Notes: generated from the letters alone by a model not told the origin. A DNA stretch of 64,000 bases from Lepidonotus clava (GCA_936440205.1 OW387134.1:16036908-16100907); one strand, 5' to 3'. Shown: positions 31,701 to 44,143, numbered from the stretch's first letter. A program made the numbers and translations.

Positions 31701-33310
31701 TGATCATAATACCCACAAAGTTTGTGTTTGGTCGGGAAGATTTGCGCATCTGGATTAACTCTCTTTAAGTCATGTTCAGAGATAATGTTCACTTGTACTC
31801 CAGTGTCGAGTTTCACACTCAAGGCCTTATCGTTTACTTTCATTTGAACGATCCAGTCGACTTCTTTTTCGTCTTTTTGTACTTTATCGACCATTACCAC
31901 GGGTGCTTGGAAGCAGAACTCATCTTCACTTTCATCTCCAGAATCCTCATCTTCGACGTTATCTGCACGCAAGTTTTTGGTTTGGCATCATTTCGTATAG
32001 TGGTTCCACCCTTTACAACGAGCGCACTGTTTGCCCCACGCAGGACAGTTCATAGATGCATGTCTGGACCCGCAGCATTTACAGAAATGTTCATAGTCCG
32101 TTTTGTGTTCACTTGAACTCGCATATTTACTTTTCGTTGCGCTTGCATTGCTGTTCTTTCCACCTTTATACCCGCTTGACTTTCCACGAGCTTGGTAGGT
32201 CCCACCCTTAGCTTTCAGGTTACGACTTCCAACCATATCGATCTCGGATGTGGTTTGACCACTGATTTCAGATGACTGTTTATTTGCCATTTCGTACAAT
32301 CGCACAGTGTCTAGGAATCCCTTTAGTTTCATATCAGGGTCACGCAATGCTTTCGCACGGAGCGCTGGCTCGGTCGTGCAATTCACTAATTGAGCAAGAG
32401 TTAGTAGTTCAACGATTTCAGCCGCGGTTTTATCGACTAAGTTGATGTCGTCCATTTGCTCCTTTACCCTCATGTAGAAACAATCCATAGATTCAGATTT
32501 TTCCTGACGCGTATGGTGTACTAATAGCTTAGTACTTTTAATATATTATCATATTGTATAATCTAGTTAGGATCAGGCCTAGCAAGTCTACTTCTAGGGA
32601 GAGGTATTTTGCGCTCCTAGCGCCACCTGTTAACCAGTATAAAAGGTGTTGCAAGGTAGGGAGCGAGTCAGTTTTAGTCTGGAGTTAGTAACTATTAGAA
32701 AGTAAGCAGCGTTAGCTGAGCTGCTCGGAGCTATACCTACCAGCTCCTGCGGAGTATACTGGAGTTTATCGATACCATCTACCTCGGACAAAGGATTGTG
32801 ATAGAGCTAAGCGCTAGGGTGGTCTAGGATGTGCTGGAACAACTTGTATTCTAAATGTGGTTGATCGCTGAGTAGGAGATGGGAAGGTGGACTGATGGAG
32901 ACTTATTCACTGTGGCTTTGACTCGGGATGAGATGTTTACTTCAATAAAAATCCTTTCATATTAAGAGCTTCCTCATCGTCCATTTCTTTTGAACTATTG
33001 GGGAATGGATGAATTAACTCTGAGCGCAGTCTGATTGGCTCAATAACTTGAATGAACGACTCATGGATAAATTAATTATACACATCACACAGTCTTAAAT
33101 GAAACACTAACAATAGTTCAATGGTAGAGTTTGTTCAACAGATAAATGTTGTTTCTCTTGGGGCAGAAATGTCTTTCTAAGGCTCCTTTCGCTCTTTCAT
33201 AGTCTTTTTCCTCAATACCATTGTTCTCTAGCTTTTTGAGAGTTTTTCGGGTGGTTCCCAAATAGTGCCAAAATTTCACGAATTTTTCCCTGTTTGGTTT
33301 ATTTCTAGGG
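28766..33310 (-). mobile_element. Ty3/Gypsy LTR-retrotransposon fossil (Mag-like), broken
   Basis: Minus-strand remnant. Parts, 5' to 3' on the element: gag, N-terminal part about 33290-33120 and C-terminal part with zinc knuckles 32510-31988; protease and reverse transcriptase about 31970-30704; RNase H, integrase and C-terminal tail 30514 to about 28766. Closest in style to Mag-lineage elements (K02A2.6-like annotations), from memory. It is broken: a handful of interruptions are visible, and one is a solo LTR of another element inside gag. No LTR of its own is recognisable at either side, so the ends are approximate. Long readable stretches suggest a middle-aged to fairly young insertion. 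Confidence 0.9.
32518..33120 (+). mobile_element. 603-bp solo LTR, opposite orientation, inside the Gypsy fossil
   Basis: Starts TGTACTAATAGC and ends ATAGTTCA (TG...CA), flanked by the 4-bp duplication ATGG at 32514-32517 and 33121-33124. Contains a TATA box (TATAAAAG, about 32639) and a polyadenylation hexamer (AATAAA, about 32944) in + orientation, as expected for an LTR. No internal coding region remains, so it is a solo LTR, presumably from recombination between two LTRs. Being nested, it is younger than its host element. Confidence 0.8.
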
Positions 33311-33377
33311 CGCCACCTGTTAGGTAATAGCGGAAACCCCCAAGCCCCCAGGTAGCAATATGTGACGCCGGAAATAA

Positions 33378-33799
33378 GGGGCCGTCCATAAATGACGTCA
33401 TGCAGTAGGTGGGGGAGGGGGGGTTCATGCTTCCATGACCAAATATGACAAGGGGGGGAGGGGGCAGGCTCATGTGGTGCATGACATCATCTTTGAAAAA
33501 TTCTAATTTCCAAAATTTCAGAGGAAAATTGTAGGTAAAGTTGGGCTTTTTCAATGTTGAAATTTGTTTAAAGGGTCAGATTGCCTCCTAGACAAGAAAA
33601 TCTGCTTTTTATGGTCTTTGGGTCTTTGGTTTTGTCCATCCCTGCTTATATTTTATCTGTGATTGGATGGGGGGGGGGGTCCTCTTCGTATGATGTCATT
33701 TTTAGAGTTGGGTTAATGGTAAATGACAAAACATGACAAGGGGGGAGGGGGGGGTCAAAAATGGTCAAAAATAGCATGACGTCATTTATTGACGGCCCC
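33378..33799. mobile_element. 422-bp MITE with TAA target duplication (Harbinger-like)
   Basis: TIRs about 25 bp with one mismatch, beginning GGGGCCGTCCATAAATGACG at the left and, inverted, GGGGCCGTCAATAAATGACG at the right. TAA flanks both sides (33375-33377, 33800-33802). Interior is rich in GGGGGAGGGGG tracts, with G11 at 33669-33679. Noncoding. Confidence 0.8.
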
Positions 33800-35659
33800 T
33801 AACATCAGGGTCTAAGGGTGCCCACGCAAGTCTTAAAAAGTCTTCAGTTAAAAGCAGGGATGTAATAGTCTAGTCGGATTTCTATGAAAAATTAGTTTAG
33901 GCGGCATTTTTGAGTAAAAGTTGGGAACAAGGCTATTTTAGGCAATTTGAACCTGCTTAATCTGAATATGCTTGTTCCCAAGCTGGATTTTGCATTTTTC
34001 ACCCTGTTTCCATGGTTACCGTGGAATTTTTACGAATTACAAGGGTAAATCACTTAATTGTTAATAACTTGAAAAGTTTTCATCGTATCAGTACCAAATT
34101 TTTATAGAATATGCACATGTGTGGTGGCCTTATTTTGATTTTGAAATTTTGACCTGTTTGGAAGGTCAAATATGGAAATTTGACTAAAATGAGTCAGAGT
34201 ACCCCAATAAAGCCTTAGTTACAGGTATATATTCTTAATTAATCTATTATTCCTAGATGGTAAAAACTTGTGTAGGCCTATAGCTTACATTTCAAAATGG
34301 TTTCAATAACTTTAATGACATTGTTACCATGGTAACCAGGACAAAAACCTGAAATAGTGAGGTTTTCAGCAGGACCATGGGATTTATACAAATCAAAAGG
34401 GTGAATCACTTAATTGTTGATAACTTGAAAAGTTTTCATCACATCAGTACCAAATTTTGATCAAACAAGCAGACGGGTGGTGGACATATTTTGATTGAGA
34501 TTTTGACCTTGTGTCAAGGTCAAGGTCACTGAGGTCCCTCAGGACAGAAACCTGTAATAGAGAGGTATTCAGGAGGAGGTCTGTCCAATAAATCTGTATT
34601 TTTGTTGGCTTGGGGGTCTTCCATTTAGTACCTATGCACATTTCAGACCCCCCCACCCGCCAGGGCCAAAATACGCATTGTACAGGATTTGTACAGGAAC
34701 GTACACATATTTTTTCAAATCCCAAAACCCCCTCCTCCCTTGGTGCTTACATACTTAATGGGAGGCCCCTTGCCCATAGTTGTAAGTATTTCCTGAATAT
34801 AAGTTGGAAAGAAATACTGTTCTTTTAGGTTGGACCAGCGGATTATCTTTGTATTAGTTGCATTCTAAAATGTCGAAAACTTGTGCAGGCCCATAGCATA
34901 CATTTCATAATGGTTGTAAGAATCTAGCTGATGCTGTTACCATGGTAATAAGGACAGAAACCTGAAATGGGAGGGATTTAGCCAGATGTCTGTTTTGCCC
35001 CATGAATCTGTATATTTATTGGTTTGCACGTAGGTGTTTCTTTAATATGAGCTCTTTATTTTGGGTAAACTTGCCAGGCTACATGGTCTTTGAGACAAAA
35101 TAATGATCACACCCTTAGGCCAAGGTCAAGGTTGTCTAAAAGAAGGTCAAACATCTGAAAATGGGCAATGGAGCTCTCTTCAACATACTCCCTGTACCAG
35201 ATTTTGCCTTTAAAGAAAGTGGTGTCTAGTTCAACAGAATAAATTTGATACCTCACATTCGTGCCTAGCATCTGGTAACTGGTAACAATGAAAAACTAAG
35301 GAAAGTCATTTTCTCTGTTTCCACGCTGGTTCCCTGATAGGAAAAGGAAATTGAATCTCTTAAATCTAATTAAATTTAAGGTATCTTTGCATACACATTG
35401 ACTTCAAATGTTGCCCCAAATTCAAAAAATATGAATGTTGCCAATGATTTTAGTCAGCTATGTAGTCTTATTTTGGCAAATGTTATTGTTTTACTTCTAA
35501 ATTTGTGACCTTAATATCATCTCAAGCTCAAACAGTCATAGACTATTATAAACTATCATAAGGCAACATATGTGAGAAAGAAATTGAGGGATACAAACAA
35601 CTTAGAAGTGATAGACGATATCAAGAATGTATTTTGCAATGACAGTTGTCCATTTCAAC

Positions 35660-35788
35660 ATTAATAATTGGCTGACTTTTGTATTGATTCAGACTAAATA
35701 TATACTTTTCAATGCAGCATACTGATAGGTGATCAAGAATTGGACAATTCTAGCAAGTATGCAAGTTCTAGCTAGTGAGTATGGGGCT
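35660..35788. mobile_element. Right-end fragment of the 9784-9990 MITE family
   Basis: ATACTGATAGGTGATCA and GTGAGTATGGGGCTT match the right part of the MITE at 9784-9990 (ATACTAATAGGTGATCA and GTGAGTATGGGGCTTT). The left end is not recognisable. Confidence 0.55.
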
Positions 35789-36238
35789 TACCTGTAGTTA
35801 CAGTCTCTGGTCTGGCAGTGAAGTTTGTTCTTTTTGAAAAAAGGTCAAAGACCTCTGACTGAAACAGGGGAGGCAGGAGAGACACACAGGGGAGGTTTGC
35901 TGCATGCAACAGAGCCCAGATAACTGACCAATGAAATCAACTCTAACAGCTGACCAGTGCCCAGTACACAAATTTGAACAATGGGTAGCAGGGTATCAAA
36001 ACAGGTGGGGGGAAAAAATCACTGTGAAATAATCTTTCAACCAGCTGGTTCATATGTGGTCTTGTAAACACTTGAGTCACACATATCCCACCAACCTTCT
36101 GGAGTATTTGATCACCAGAATGTATGCCAGAAAGTGTGAATATGTTTCAATTGCAAAGTACCGACTACTGCACAAGATATTGTTTATAGAGTAAGCCATG
36201 GCAAGAAATAGATAGGAAAAAGAGGAGTTGATTTTAAC

Positions 36239-36420
36239 AGGGTTCCCATGCAAGTCTGAAAAGGTCTTTAAAGCTCTTGAATTCATTTTCTCAAATTCAA
36301 AGGCTTGAAAAGGTCACACTTTTCTTGAAAGAGGTCTTACAAAGGTCTCAAATTTGATTTATTTAGGAAATGAAAATCAAATGATATATTGAGCAAAATG
36401 TCATGTTTTCCTGAGGTTAA
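36239..36420. repeat. Copy of the repeat that flanks the 7.9-kb element
   Basis: GGGTTCCCATGCAAGTCTGA and the following AAAGGTCT / GGCTTGAAAAGGTC / GAGGTCTTACAAAGGTCTC blocks match the sequence on the two outer sides of the large element (33826-33854 and 41711-41900). The large element therefore inserted into one copy of this family and carries another inside. Confidence 0.6.
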
Positions 36421-37939
36421 TTACAGCACATCTTATGTAAAGAAAAGTTCTTTATGTATGGGGTTTGTCTTAAACTTGTAAATATAGGTCTGGCAAGCTC
36501 TGTGGTTTATTCTGTTGCCTAGTCTGCTTACCTTTGTAGCAGAAACTGTGAAGAATCTACATGATGAGATTCTATCATTATCTACAACCAACAAGTATAG
36601 ACAAAAGAGATCGAGGTGTGGCTAGAGGGGCCCTTTTTGGGACACTAGGCCTGAGCTTACATTCACAATCAACATTAGCACCTATCTGAGATCTAGGGGG
36701 GTCCTGGGGGGGATTCAAAGGATAGATGGCCCTTAGAGTCGGACATGGGGTCAAATTACTTTCTACCAACCTGATGAGGGGATAGGTGACCTCCATTCCC
36801 TTCATATTGAACTCTGGGGATTACTTATTGATGAATCGTAAGAGGCATAGTTTATGCATTATGATCCATGTAATTAAAGTAAGTCTTAGCTAGCTTCAAC
36901 AGCTGTCTTTCTCTGTAAAAACTGCAATGCCATCAAATAACGTAGTTCCACATTATTGATGAAGTAACACTCAAATGAAAGAATGTATTACCAGTCGCAA
37001 AGACTCCTGTTGACAGTATTCAGTCCTGAGGCTTTAATCAACTCAACTCAACTCACTGGTGGGGCCCTGGGCCATGGTCAAGGCTGAAACAGATAAATAG
37101 CTCCTGATAAGGCTGGGAGGCTCTCAGATGATGACTGGCCTGCAAGCTGCACATCTCTTCTGTCTATACTCGTTGCTACAACAGAGTTGAGCAATATTGC
37201 AAAGCTAGTATCACTGCTCAAAAAGGGATCAGTTTCAGCTATTTATGGCTGCGTTGTGACACAAAGGTGTGAACCATAATTATGTAGTTTTTTTCTCTCT
37301 CTCTGGTGGCAATATATGGAAACAATCCCTACCCTTTTGATGTTCACCGGAGCTCAGCGCGAAGGTTCATGGGAGCTTCATCTTGGATCTTTTAAGGCCA
37401 TGCTTGCATACTTTATGACATATGATAACTTTGCCAGATGAGTTGTAATCTCCCTAGCTCAAATGAATCAACTATCCGCTCATAGAAGAATTTCCAAAGA
37501 GAAACTTAATTTTGAAATTGACATTGTATAAATTCAATAAGGTAGATCCAGATCATGCCAAGAATGGATGAATGGGGCAGGAAAAAGAGGAGGTGGTATT
37601 GTCGGGCCTGATGATCGAGATGGATATTGTCCTATACTCTGAGATCTCACATGGGAAATAAAACTCATGAATTGTACCACATAGACACTGGAAATACTCA
37701 CAAAGAGAACACTCCAGGAAGGCAAAAGTGGGAGAACAAGGTATGAAGCCCTCATATCCAATCTTTTCAGGTCAGACGAACATTGCAAGAAAGGATGTAG
37801 CAAGTGAGAATATTCAAACGTCATTACTACAGGAATAGGTTTATGGACACGAATAGTTTGATGTCTTTATTCATGAGAGATTGGGTGATGATGAAGATCA
37901 TGGGAAACTGACCATATCCATCTATGGTGGATCCAAAAG

Positions 37940-39240
37940 AACAAGGCTCCAATATTTAAGACCCTATATGAAGTTGACAAAGGCAGCAAGGATAAAGATA
38001 AAAAGACAGTAATGGAAACTAATAAGAACACAATCCAGCACCTCATAATTGCTTATGAAGAAGGAGATGCTCCTGACTTATCCTCAATACTTAAGCATGA
38101 ACTTATGCTAGTACCATTATCACTAGCACAGATAGTGGGAACCCTTTTGACAATTGGCAGTGAATGTCTAAGAAAGACTGATCATAATGAAAACCCATCT
38201 TGTCTCTTTATTGAAGGACAGGCATTGGTTGTTTGAATTGGCAAGCCTGAAGGTGATAGCATGCTAAATGATCTAGTAGATGTGTTTGTTCAGTTGGTCC
38301 TAAATCTCGGATATGAATTGACGTTCTTTTTGACAGATATCCCAAAGAATTCATGCAACAACCCATGTATGTAGAGTTGCAGACCTATCAGATACACGGT
38401 TGAAGGCTGGAATATGTTCATTTGCCAAAAAATTGGTCAAATTTATTACCATGCTGTGACAACAAAACTGATCTTTCTAACTTTCTCATGGTTGATTGGT
38501 AAATGCTCCCGAAAATGAAGAAGTTGTACTTATAGGGGGATTTCCAAATGAACTTTAAGTTTAGTTATTCAAACAAACAACAGATGTATCATACTTAAGG
38601 GGCCAACCATAAAGATGGGGACAACAGGCTGGTACTGCATACTGAGAAAGGTGATTACAGGACAGTTGTGGTATATACAAAGGATACAGATGCTCTCTTG
38701 TTGTTAGTTTCCTATTTTCCTAAACTATGGATGACATCAAACTGCAGGAGATATAATCCAAAGGACATTTCATGTGATTCCACAGGACTGTGTCACATCA
38801 TTGCTACCCTGAAATGCACTGAATAAATATGTGTGACACCACCTCATAGTTATCCAATCACAAAAAGCATTCAGCATGGAAAGTCTTCAGAGACGAACAC
38901 AATCTATTTGATGGATTAGGGACAGGACAACTGTCAGAACATACGATAAGGCGTGTGGAAGCTTTCTTATATTTACTTTAAAATTTTAGATAGACAGATT
39001 GTTGATACTGCATACCTCATCTATTTTCTTGTTCTCAAGATCACACCATACCTTGCATTTCCACATAATGCAGACACATTATCAGACTCTTATCTGGAAA
39101 AGTGTTACTTGTCCTACACCAAGCCTTCCAAAACCTGAAGAATCAGGACTAGAGCTTCTCCTGATGTCACTTGACCCCATTCCAAGTGGCTCATTCAAAT
39201 GAAAATGTGAGAACCTTAGATGCAAATATCAAAAATCTAG
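37940..39240 (+). pseudogene. Decayed PIN/FEN-like nuclease-family gene carried by the large element
   Basis: Several frames carry recognisable pieces: IQHLIIAYEEGDAPDLSSIL and KHELMLVPLSLAQIVGTL (about 38020-38150), SCLFIEGQALVV (to 38236), GKPEGDSMLNDLVDVFVQLV (from about 38242), VVVYTKDTDALLLLVSYFP (about 38660-38720), and a C-terminal LPHNADTL-like piece (about 39057-39080). The order and spacing match a large family of uncharacterised proteins on repetitive elements in corals, molluscs and lancelets, which I remember having AYEAGR..DL, IIDGQALV, FGDLAD, EADTRLLLHA and DTDV blocks. The acidic spacing suggests a PIN/FEN-type nuclease fold; that is inference. The copy is broken many times and partly missing. 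Confidence 0.6.
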
Positions 39241-41215
39241 ATGAAGATGTACAGCCCTTAGTGTTCGGCTCATGAAGGTCAGAGCCAGATGATTAATCAA
39301 TGTTATATTCATAACGATTTTAAGGAGTAAATTAGTATAGTAACAAAGTGGAAATTAAACTAGGAAAATACAATGTTCAATTGGAAGATCAAGTGAGCAA
39401 CATAAGAGCCATTAATCTACTTTCTCTGATCATTTCACCTTAACATATTTGCAATTTTAGGCCAGAAATTGTCAGAATTTGACTATTTGTCAGTACATTC
39501 CAAACTTTACTATAAAGTTGACCTCTATTGATTGACCTTGACCTTTAGCTGAAAGTCTTTGAACCAGCTCAGGGCTTTGGTTTAGAAGGGATCTTTGATG
39601 TTACACAATTTCAAAAGTCTGTGAGGAGTACTTCCAAAGTTATCCCTTTAGACCCCAATCTGGCCATGGGTGCCCTAGGGTGTATTCCCTGATCCGGCTG
39701 TAGCCGCAAGGAAAAACGGATATTTTTCCTTAATTTTTCATTAATTTTCCAAAAGAGAAAACTCCAAATAGTTATCAACGTACAGAAATGGCAAATATAT
39801 TGTTTTAAAGCTGATTCAATTCTCTACTTAATACTTCAAACTAGATGAATATAATTCTAATATTTAAGGATGCATAAACCTTTGAAAGTTCTCAATTTAA
39901 ACATATTTAAGGGATTTTTGGGGAAAATCCTGGGAGAACCTGGGGAAATCGAGCAATTCACTCTCGTAATCAGTGGGGTCTAAAGGGTCCAGTCTATCAT
40001 TTATACTGAAAAATATGACAAGAGTTTCTGTTGCCATAGCAACAGGCTTAAAATTCCAAAATGAGCAAATGTGACAAATACAAATATAATATGCTGGTCC
40101 AACCTAAAAAAACAGTCTTTCTTTTGGACTTATACTCAGGAAATGTTTACAACTATGGGCTATCCAACAAATACACAGATCCATTGGTCAGAACAGATAT
40201 CGTGTTATATATTATTCTAGGTTTCTGTCCTGGTTACCATGGTAACAATGTCATTAAAATTCTTGCAACCATTTTGAAATGCAAGCTATATGCTTACACA
40301 AGTTCTTTACATCTTAGAATGTTATATGAATTAAGAAAATGCATCTTTAACTTAGGCTTTATTGAGGTGCTCTATCTCATTTGAGCTAATTTTCTATATT
40401 TGAACTTCCAAACAGTGACCTTGACCTTGGGTTAAGGTCAAAATTTCATAATCAAAATATGTCCACCACTCATGCGCATGGTTGATCAAAATTTGATACT
40501 GATCTGATGAAAACTTTTCAAGTTATCAACAATTAAGTGATTTACCCTTATAATTTGTATAAATTCCATGGTCCTCTTGAAAACCTCACTATTTCAGATT
40601 TTTGTCCTGGTTACCATGGTAACAATGTCATTAAAGTTATTGAAACCATTTTGAAATGTAAGCTATAGGCCTATACAAGATTTTACCATCTAGGAATGAT
40701 AGATTAATTAAGAATATATACCTGTAACTAGGGCTTTATTGGGGTACTCTGAATCATTTTAGTCAAATTTCCATATTTGACCTTCCAAACAGTGACCTTG
40801 ACCTAGGGTCAAGGTCAAAATTTCGAAATCAAAATAAATCTTCCACTCATGTGCATGTTTGATAAATATTTGGTACTGATACGATGAAAACTTTTCAAGT
40901 TATTAACAATTAAGTGATTTACCCTTATAATTCGTAAAAATTCCACGGTAACCATGGAAACAGGGTGAAAAATGCAAAATCCAGCTTGGGAACAAGCATA
41001 TTCAGATTCAGCAGGTCCAAATTGTCTAAAATAGCCTTGTTCCCAACTTTTACTCAAAAATGCCGCCTGAATTGTTTTAGAGGCCTCTTTTCAAGAAATC
41101 CGACTAGACTATAACTGTAAGTTTTCCGATTTTTGTCGGATTTCCGTTTTTTTCTCTCCAGCACCTCCAAAAAATCATTATCAAAATTTGATGTTTAGAA
41201 CAAGTTTCACAACTA

Positions 41216-41642
41216 AAGGCGGGTTTCCACTAAACGATTTTTACTGAGAAAAGATGATACCATCATCATCAAATTGTCAGCTGTAAAAATCTTTTATAAA
41301 TGTACAATTTGTTGTTTCCACTGAACGACAATTTTGGGGCATCATGGACGATATTTTCCAGCGACTGCAGGCAGAAAATATAGAGAACAATAAATTTAAT
41401 TGCCCCTTGAAGAAATCGTCTGGTACTGTCGTCCAGGAATATTAAACAAGTTAAATATTTGGTTGTTGGTGAATCGTTCACAAATGTCGTTCACAAATGT
41501 CGTTTGCAGTCGTTCACAAATGTCTTTACCAACGATTTTGTGTTTCCACTGAACGATTTTATTAAAGACCACAAAAGATTTGTAAATCATTCACTGTCGT
41601 TCACTGTCGTTAGCAGAATGTCGTTCGGTGGAAACAGGCCTT
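41216..41642. mobile_element. 427-bp MITE nested in the right arm of the large element
   Basis: Ends AAGGCGGGTTTCCACTAAACGA and, inverted, AAGGCCTGTTTCCACCGAACGA, flanked by TA on both sides. Interior is built from CACTGAACGATTTT- and TTCACAAATGTCGTT-like short repeats. TA duplication fits Tc1/mariner-type or ISL2EU elements; undecided. Confidence 0.7.
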
Positions 41643-41719
41643 TACATACATTCAGATTTTCTCTATGCTATTCCCGATTTCTTTTTCACTGTCCCCAATT
41701 TACATCCCTGTTAAAAGGC

Positions 41720-43380
41720 CCTAAATTTTATTTTCGAATTTAAGGCCTTTTTAAATTTAAGGCCTTGAAAAGGTCTCAAATTTTATTGTTTTTATTTTGT
41801 TTATTACAGAATCAATCTTTTTTTTGCTGGAGGTCTTAAAAAGGTCTTAATTTGGATTTGATTAGGAATTGAAAACGAAATGATAGAATTTGCAATGTGG
41901 CTGTGTTTTGCCGTAGATGTCGATCAATCCCAGGTAGCAGACTGACGTCCAAAAGCCTTGGCAAGTGGTCAAAAAATGTCAGCAAGTGGTTCGTTATTTG
42001 GTCCACAGGACATCCTGAGGACATTGGCTGCACATCCAAATGACGTCATTTGGACGTACATCTTTTGGTCCAAAATTGGTCCAAAATATCGGGAAATGGC
42101 TTTTATTGGCAACATGATTATCAGGAAAAATTATCAGGAAATTAATAATTAGAGTAAAAAAAAAGAGGCACGTAAAGGGCCCATCTTCTTTTATCATGAA
42201 GTCATATCTGGTTGATGTCAAATAGTTGGTCCTCCCTTTAGCGTCGTTTATATAGGCTGTCAAAATGCTTATGACAGCCTTCATCGTAGGCCCTCCGACA
42301 GTGCCGACAATAATTATCCTGAGGGTTCCGACAGCCTCGCTATAGGACAATAGTCCCAGCAACATTTCTAACAATCATGTCCTTATGAAGGGTTCATCAT
42401 ATTTTCTGAAATGACGTCCTAATATCCTCCCGATATTATCGAACCATTTTAAGGTAGCTATTGTACAGTGTAAACCGGGCTGTAAACTACATGCAGGTAA
42501 CCACCACCGATAAGCTTGATCCCGAGTTATCGCCAGTGTGTTTTTTATTACTCGCCGACAGAACTGAGAATTTGTCAGTATGTTGCTTTTATAGAAAATT
42601 AATTATTGAATTAGGCCACTTTTTCACTCGAAGGGTGTTGTAAGTTGTTTGACAGCATTTTGTACAAAAGATGGATTGCTTGAACAATCGCTATGTTCTA
42701 CTCTAGGGACGCGCGGTCTTTTATGACATTATTGGTCATGCAATAGAGCGCAATTGCAATACATCGTTTATATGACAGTATTTCCCCTAAGGCTAGCTCT
42801 AGTCCGTTGCATATGAGAAAGTCATCAGAGCAAAGTACATGTAACAATAATTGTCTTTCATAGGTATATATTGCTGAGGTAACACTATGTCCATAACAAT
42901 GTTGTATGGCCATAAATTATTACCTCAGGAATGGATGCCTATGAACAGTGATGAAAGAAATCGTATCTATATGAGTAACATCTTTTTTTTCACGTGTTCT
43001 ATTGGTAGCATTCGTAGAATAAACCACCATGCAAATCATAATCTAGTTCGTGCAAAAACGTATTTATATGTAATAGCATTAGCACACCGCCCATATTTCG
43101 TGAAAAAGATCAGTTCTTATTAATTGAGTGTCATTTGGATACAAAGCTGTTACTTGTGCTAAATTATACACCTTACCAGCTTACTACCCTCACATACCGA
43201 TAGTTGCTGCTCTTGCATGGTGAAGGTAACTCAACCATATCTGGATCAGGTAAAATGTGTAGGGTAGGGGGGGGGGTGCAAAAACCAATGACCGGGGGCT
43301 GAGGTAAGAATGGGGACGTGGGAGGGGGAGGGGGCCGGGTGGTTCGGAGGCGCAGATTGGTGGGCTAGGCGGGGTTAGCC
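41720..43380. other. Stretch without recognised genes right of the large element
   Basis: 41711-41900 is the continuation of the older GGCCTTGAAAAGGTCTC repeat. 42000-42380 contains short inverted segments (GACGTCATTTGGACGT; GGTCCAAAATTGGTCC). The rest is AT-rich and unassigned. Confidence 0.5.
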
Positions 43381-43400
43381 GACCCACAGGTGGGACAGAC

Positions 43401-43708
43401 TATTTCACCCGCCGATTGAACAGTCAGGTGAACGGCTATATATCCGCCCTGCTGCACATACCTAAGACAGAACGACCCTCGGAACAGCCTACCACGGATA
43501 TATCGGCCGTGAAACTTGACTACGAAGCCCTAGCTGCAGAACCCCAGGGATCCACGCATCTCACGACATTTTTATACTGTCCTCTTCGCGTGTCGATTGA
43601 CATATTTTCATGTCACCTAATAAGTGACTCAACATTCATTTTCAGAAGTGACCCTGCTGGTTGGGGAGGATTTACCCCGAGACCCGCTCACCTGGGCGTC
43701 TTTCCAGG
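43401..43708 (+). other. Coding-like segment with splice-site signals, unassigned
   Basis: Two pieces look exon-like. The first follows a CCCACAG acceptor at 43389 and reads from about 43401 YFTRRLNSQVNGYISALLHI, then a low-complexity polar stretch ending YEALAAEPQ (43551). The second, 43646-43708, follows TTCATTTTCAG, reads EVTLLVGEDLPRDPLTWASF and ends CAG|GTGGGA. The GC level is higher than the surroundings. I recognise no family and there is no clear donor after the first piece, so this is only a candidate. Confidence 0.25.
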
Positions 43709-44067
43709 TGGGATCACCCCATAAGGACGCGCTGCGGTTCAAACGACGTGTCGACCCTGTACATTTTTCTTCTGCAGACAGAGCCCTTCTCACTGTGCCG
43801 CAAGGAAAAACACGAGGCCATAAGTTGAAGCAGATCAGGATTAGGGGACCAGGACCCTTTTTATTTTCGGTCCTTCTCAGAGTTTAGGGGTTAGGTCATA
43901 CTAGCGATGTGCGAGGGCCTGATTAGTTTGAATGCAGGCCCCACGCCGCTCGTATCACCTGTACTCCTCATAACGACACGACAAACAAGAAGAACAGTCG
44001 TCATTATATCACGATATGAGGACAGTGAACAAGATCATTAGGAATAACCTGTTATTATACCTTAGTG

Positions 44068-44143
44068 TGATACAAGTTTAGTAGTTAAGAGTTTAACACA
44101 GGGTGATACAAACCTGGGTGATAACCAGCCTTGTATCACACTG
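44068..44143. repeat. Short inverted repeat GTGTGATACAAG / CTTGTATCACAC
   Basis: GTGTGATACAAG near 44066 returns inverted near 44131, followed at once by CACTGCAGTGTGATAC, so a second arm overlaps it. Internal GGTGATA motifs repeat. A small foldback or MITE remnant. Confidence 0.5.

Larger units (their letters stand above)
33855..41710. mobile_element. 7.9-kb element with long modular inverted arms (hAT-like ends)
   Basis: Outer ends read CAGGGATGTAA and its reverse complement, directly flanked by TTAAAAG on both sides (33848-33854, 41711-41717). The arms (about 33855-35040 and 39990-41710) are inverted copies made of two to three ~340-bp modules. Each module carries AATCACTTAATTGTT, AACTTGAAAAGTTTTCATC, TTTTGACCTT and GTTACCATGGTAACCAGGAC blocks. 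Corresponding modules in the two arms look more than 90% alike by eye. The right arm holds a nested MITE and about 150 bp absent from the left. The 5-kb middle has a decayed PIN-like gene (37940-39240), a MITE remnant (about 35660-35788) and a copy (36239-36420) of the repeat that also flanks the element. CAGGG ends suggest hAT or a relative; no transposase recognised. Confidence 0.75.

Noticed and set aside
33300-33320. TGGCGCC as a primer binding site marking the 5' LTR end of the Gypsy fossil
   Set aside because: Gag-like sequence starts almost at once and no matching LTR is visible on either side, so the short match is not enough.
33855-41710. Large element as a Polinton/Maverick
   Set aside because: No capsid, polymerase, ATPase or integrase pieces seen; ends start CAGGG with a 7-bp flank rather than AG with 6 bp.
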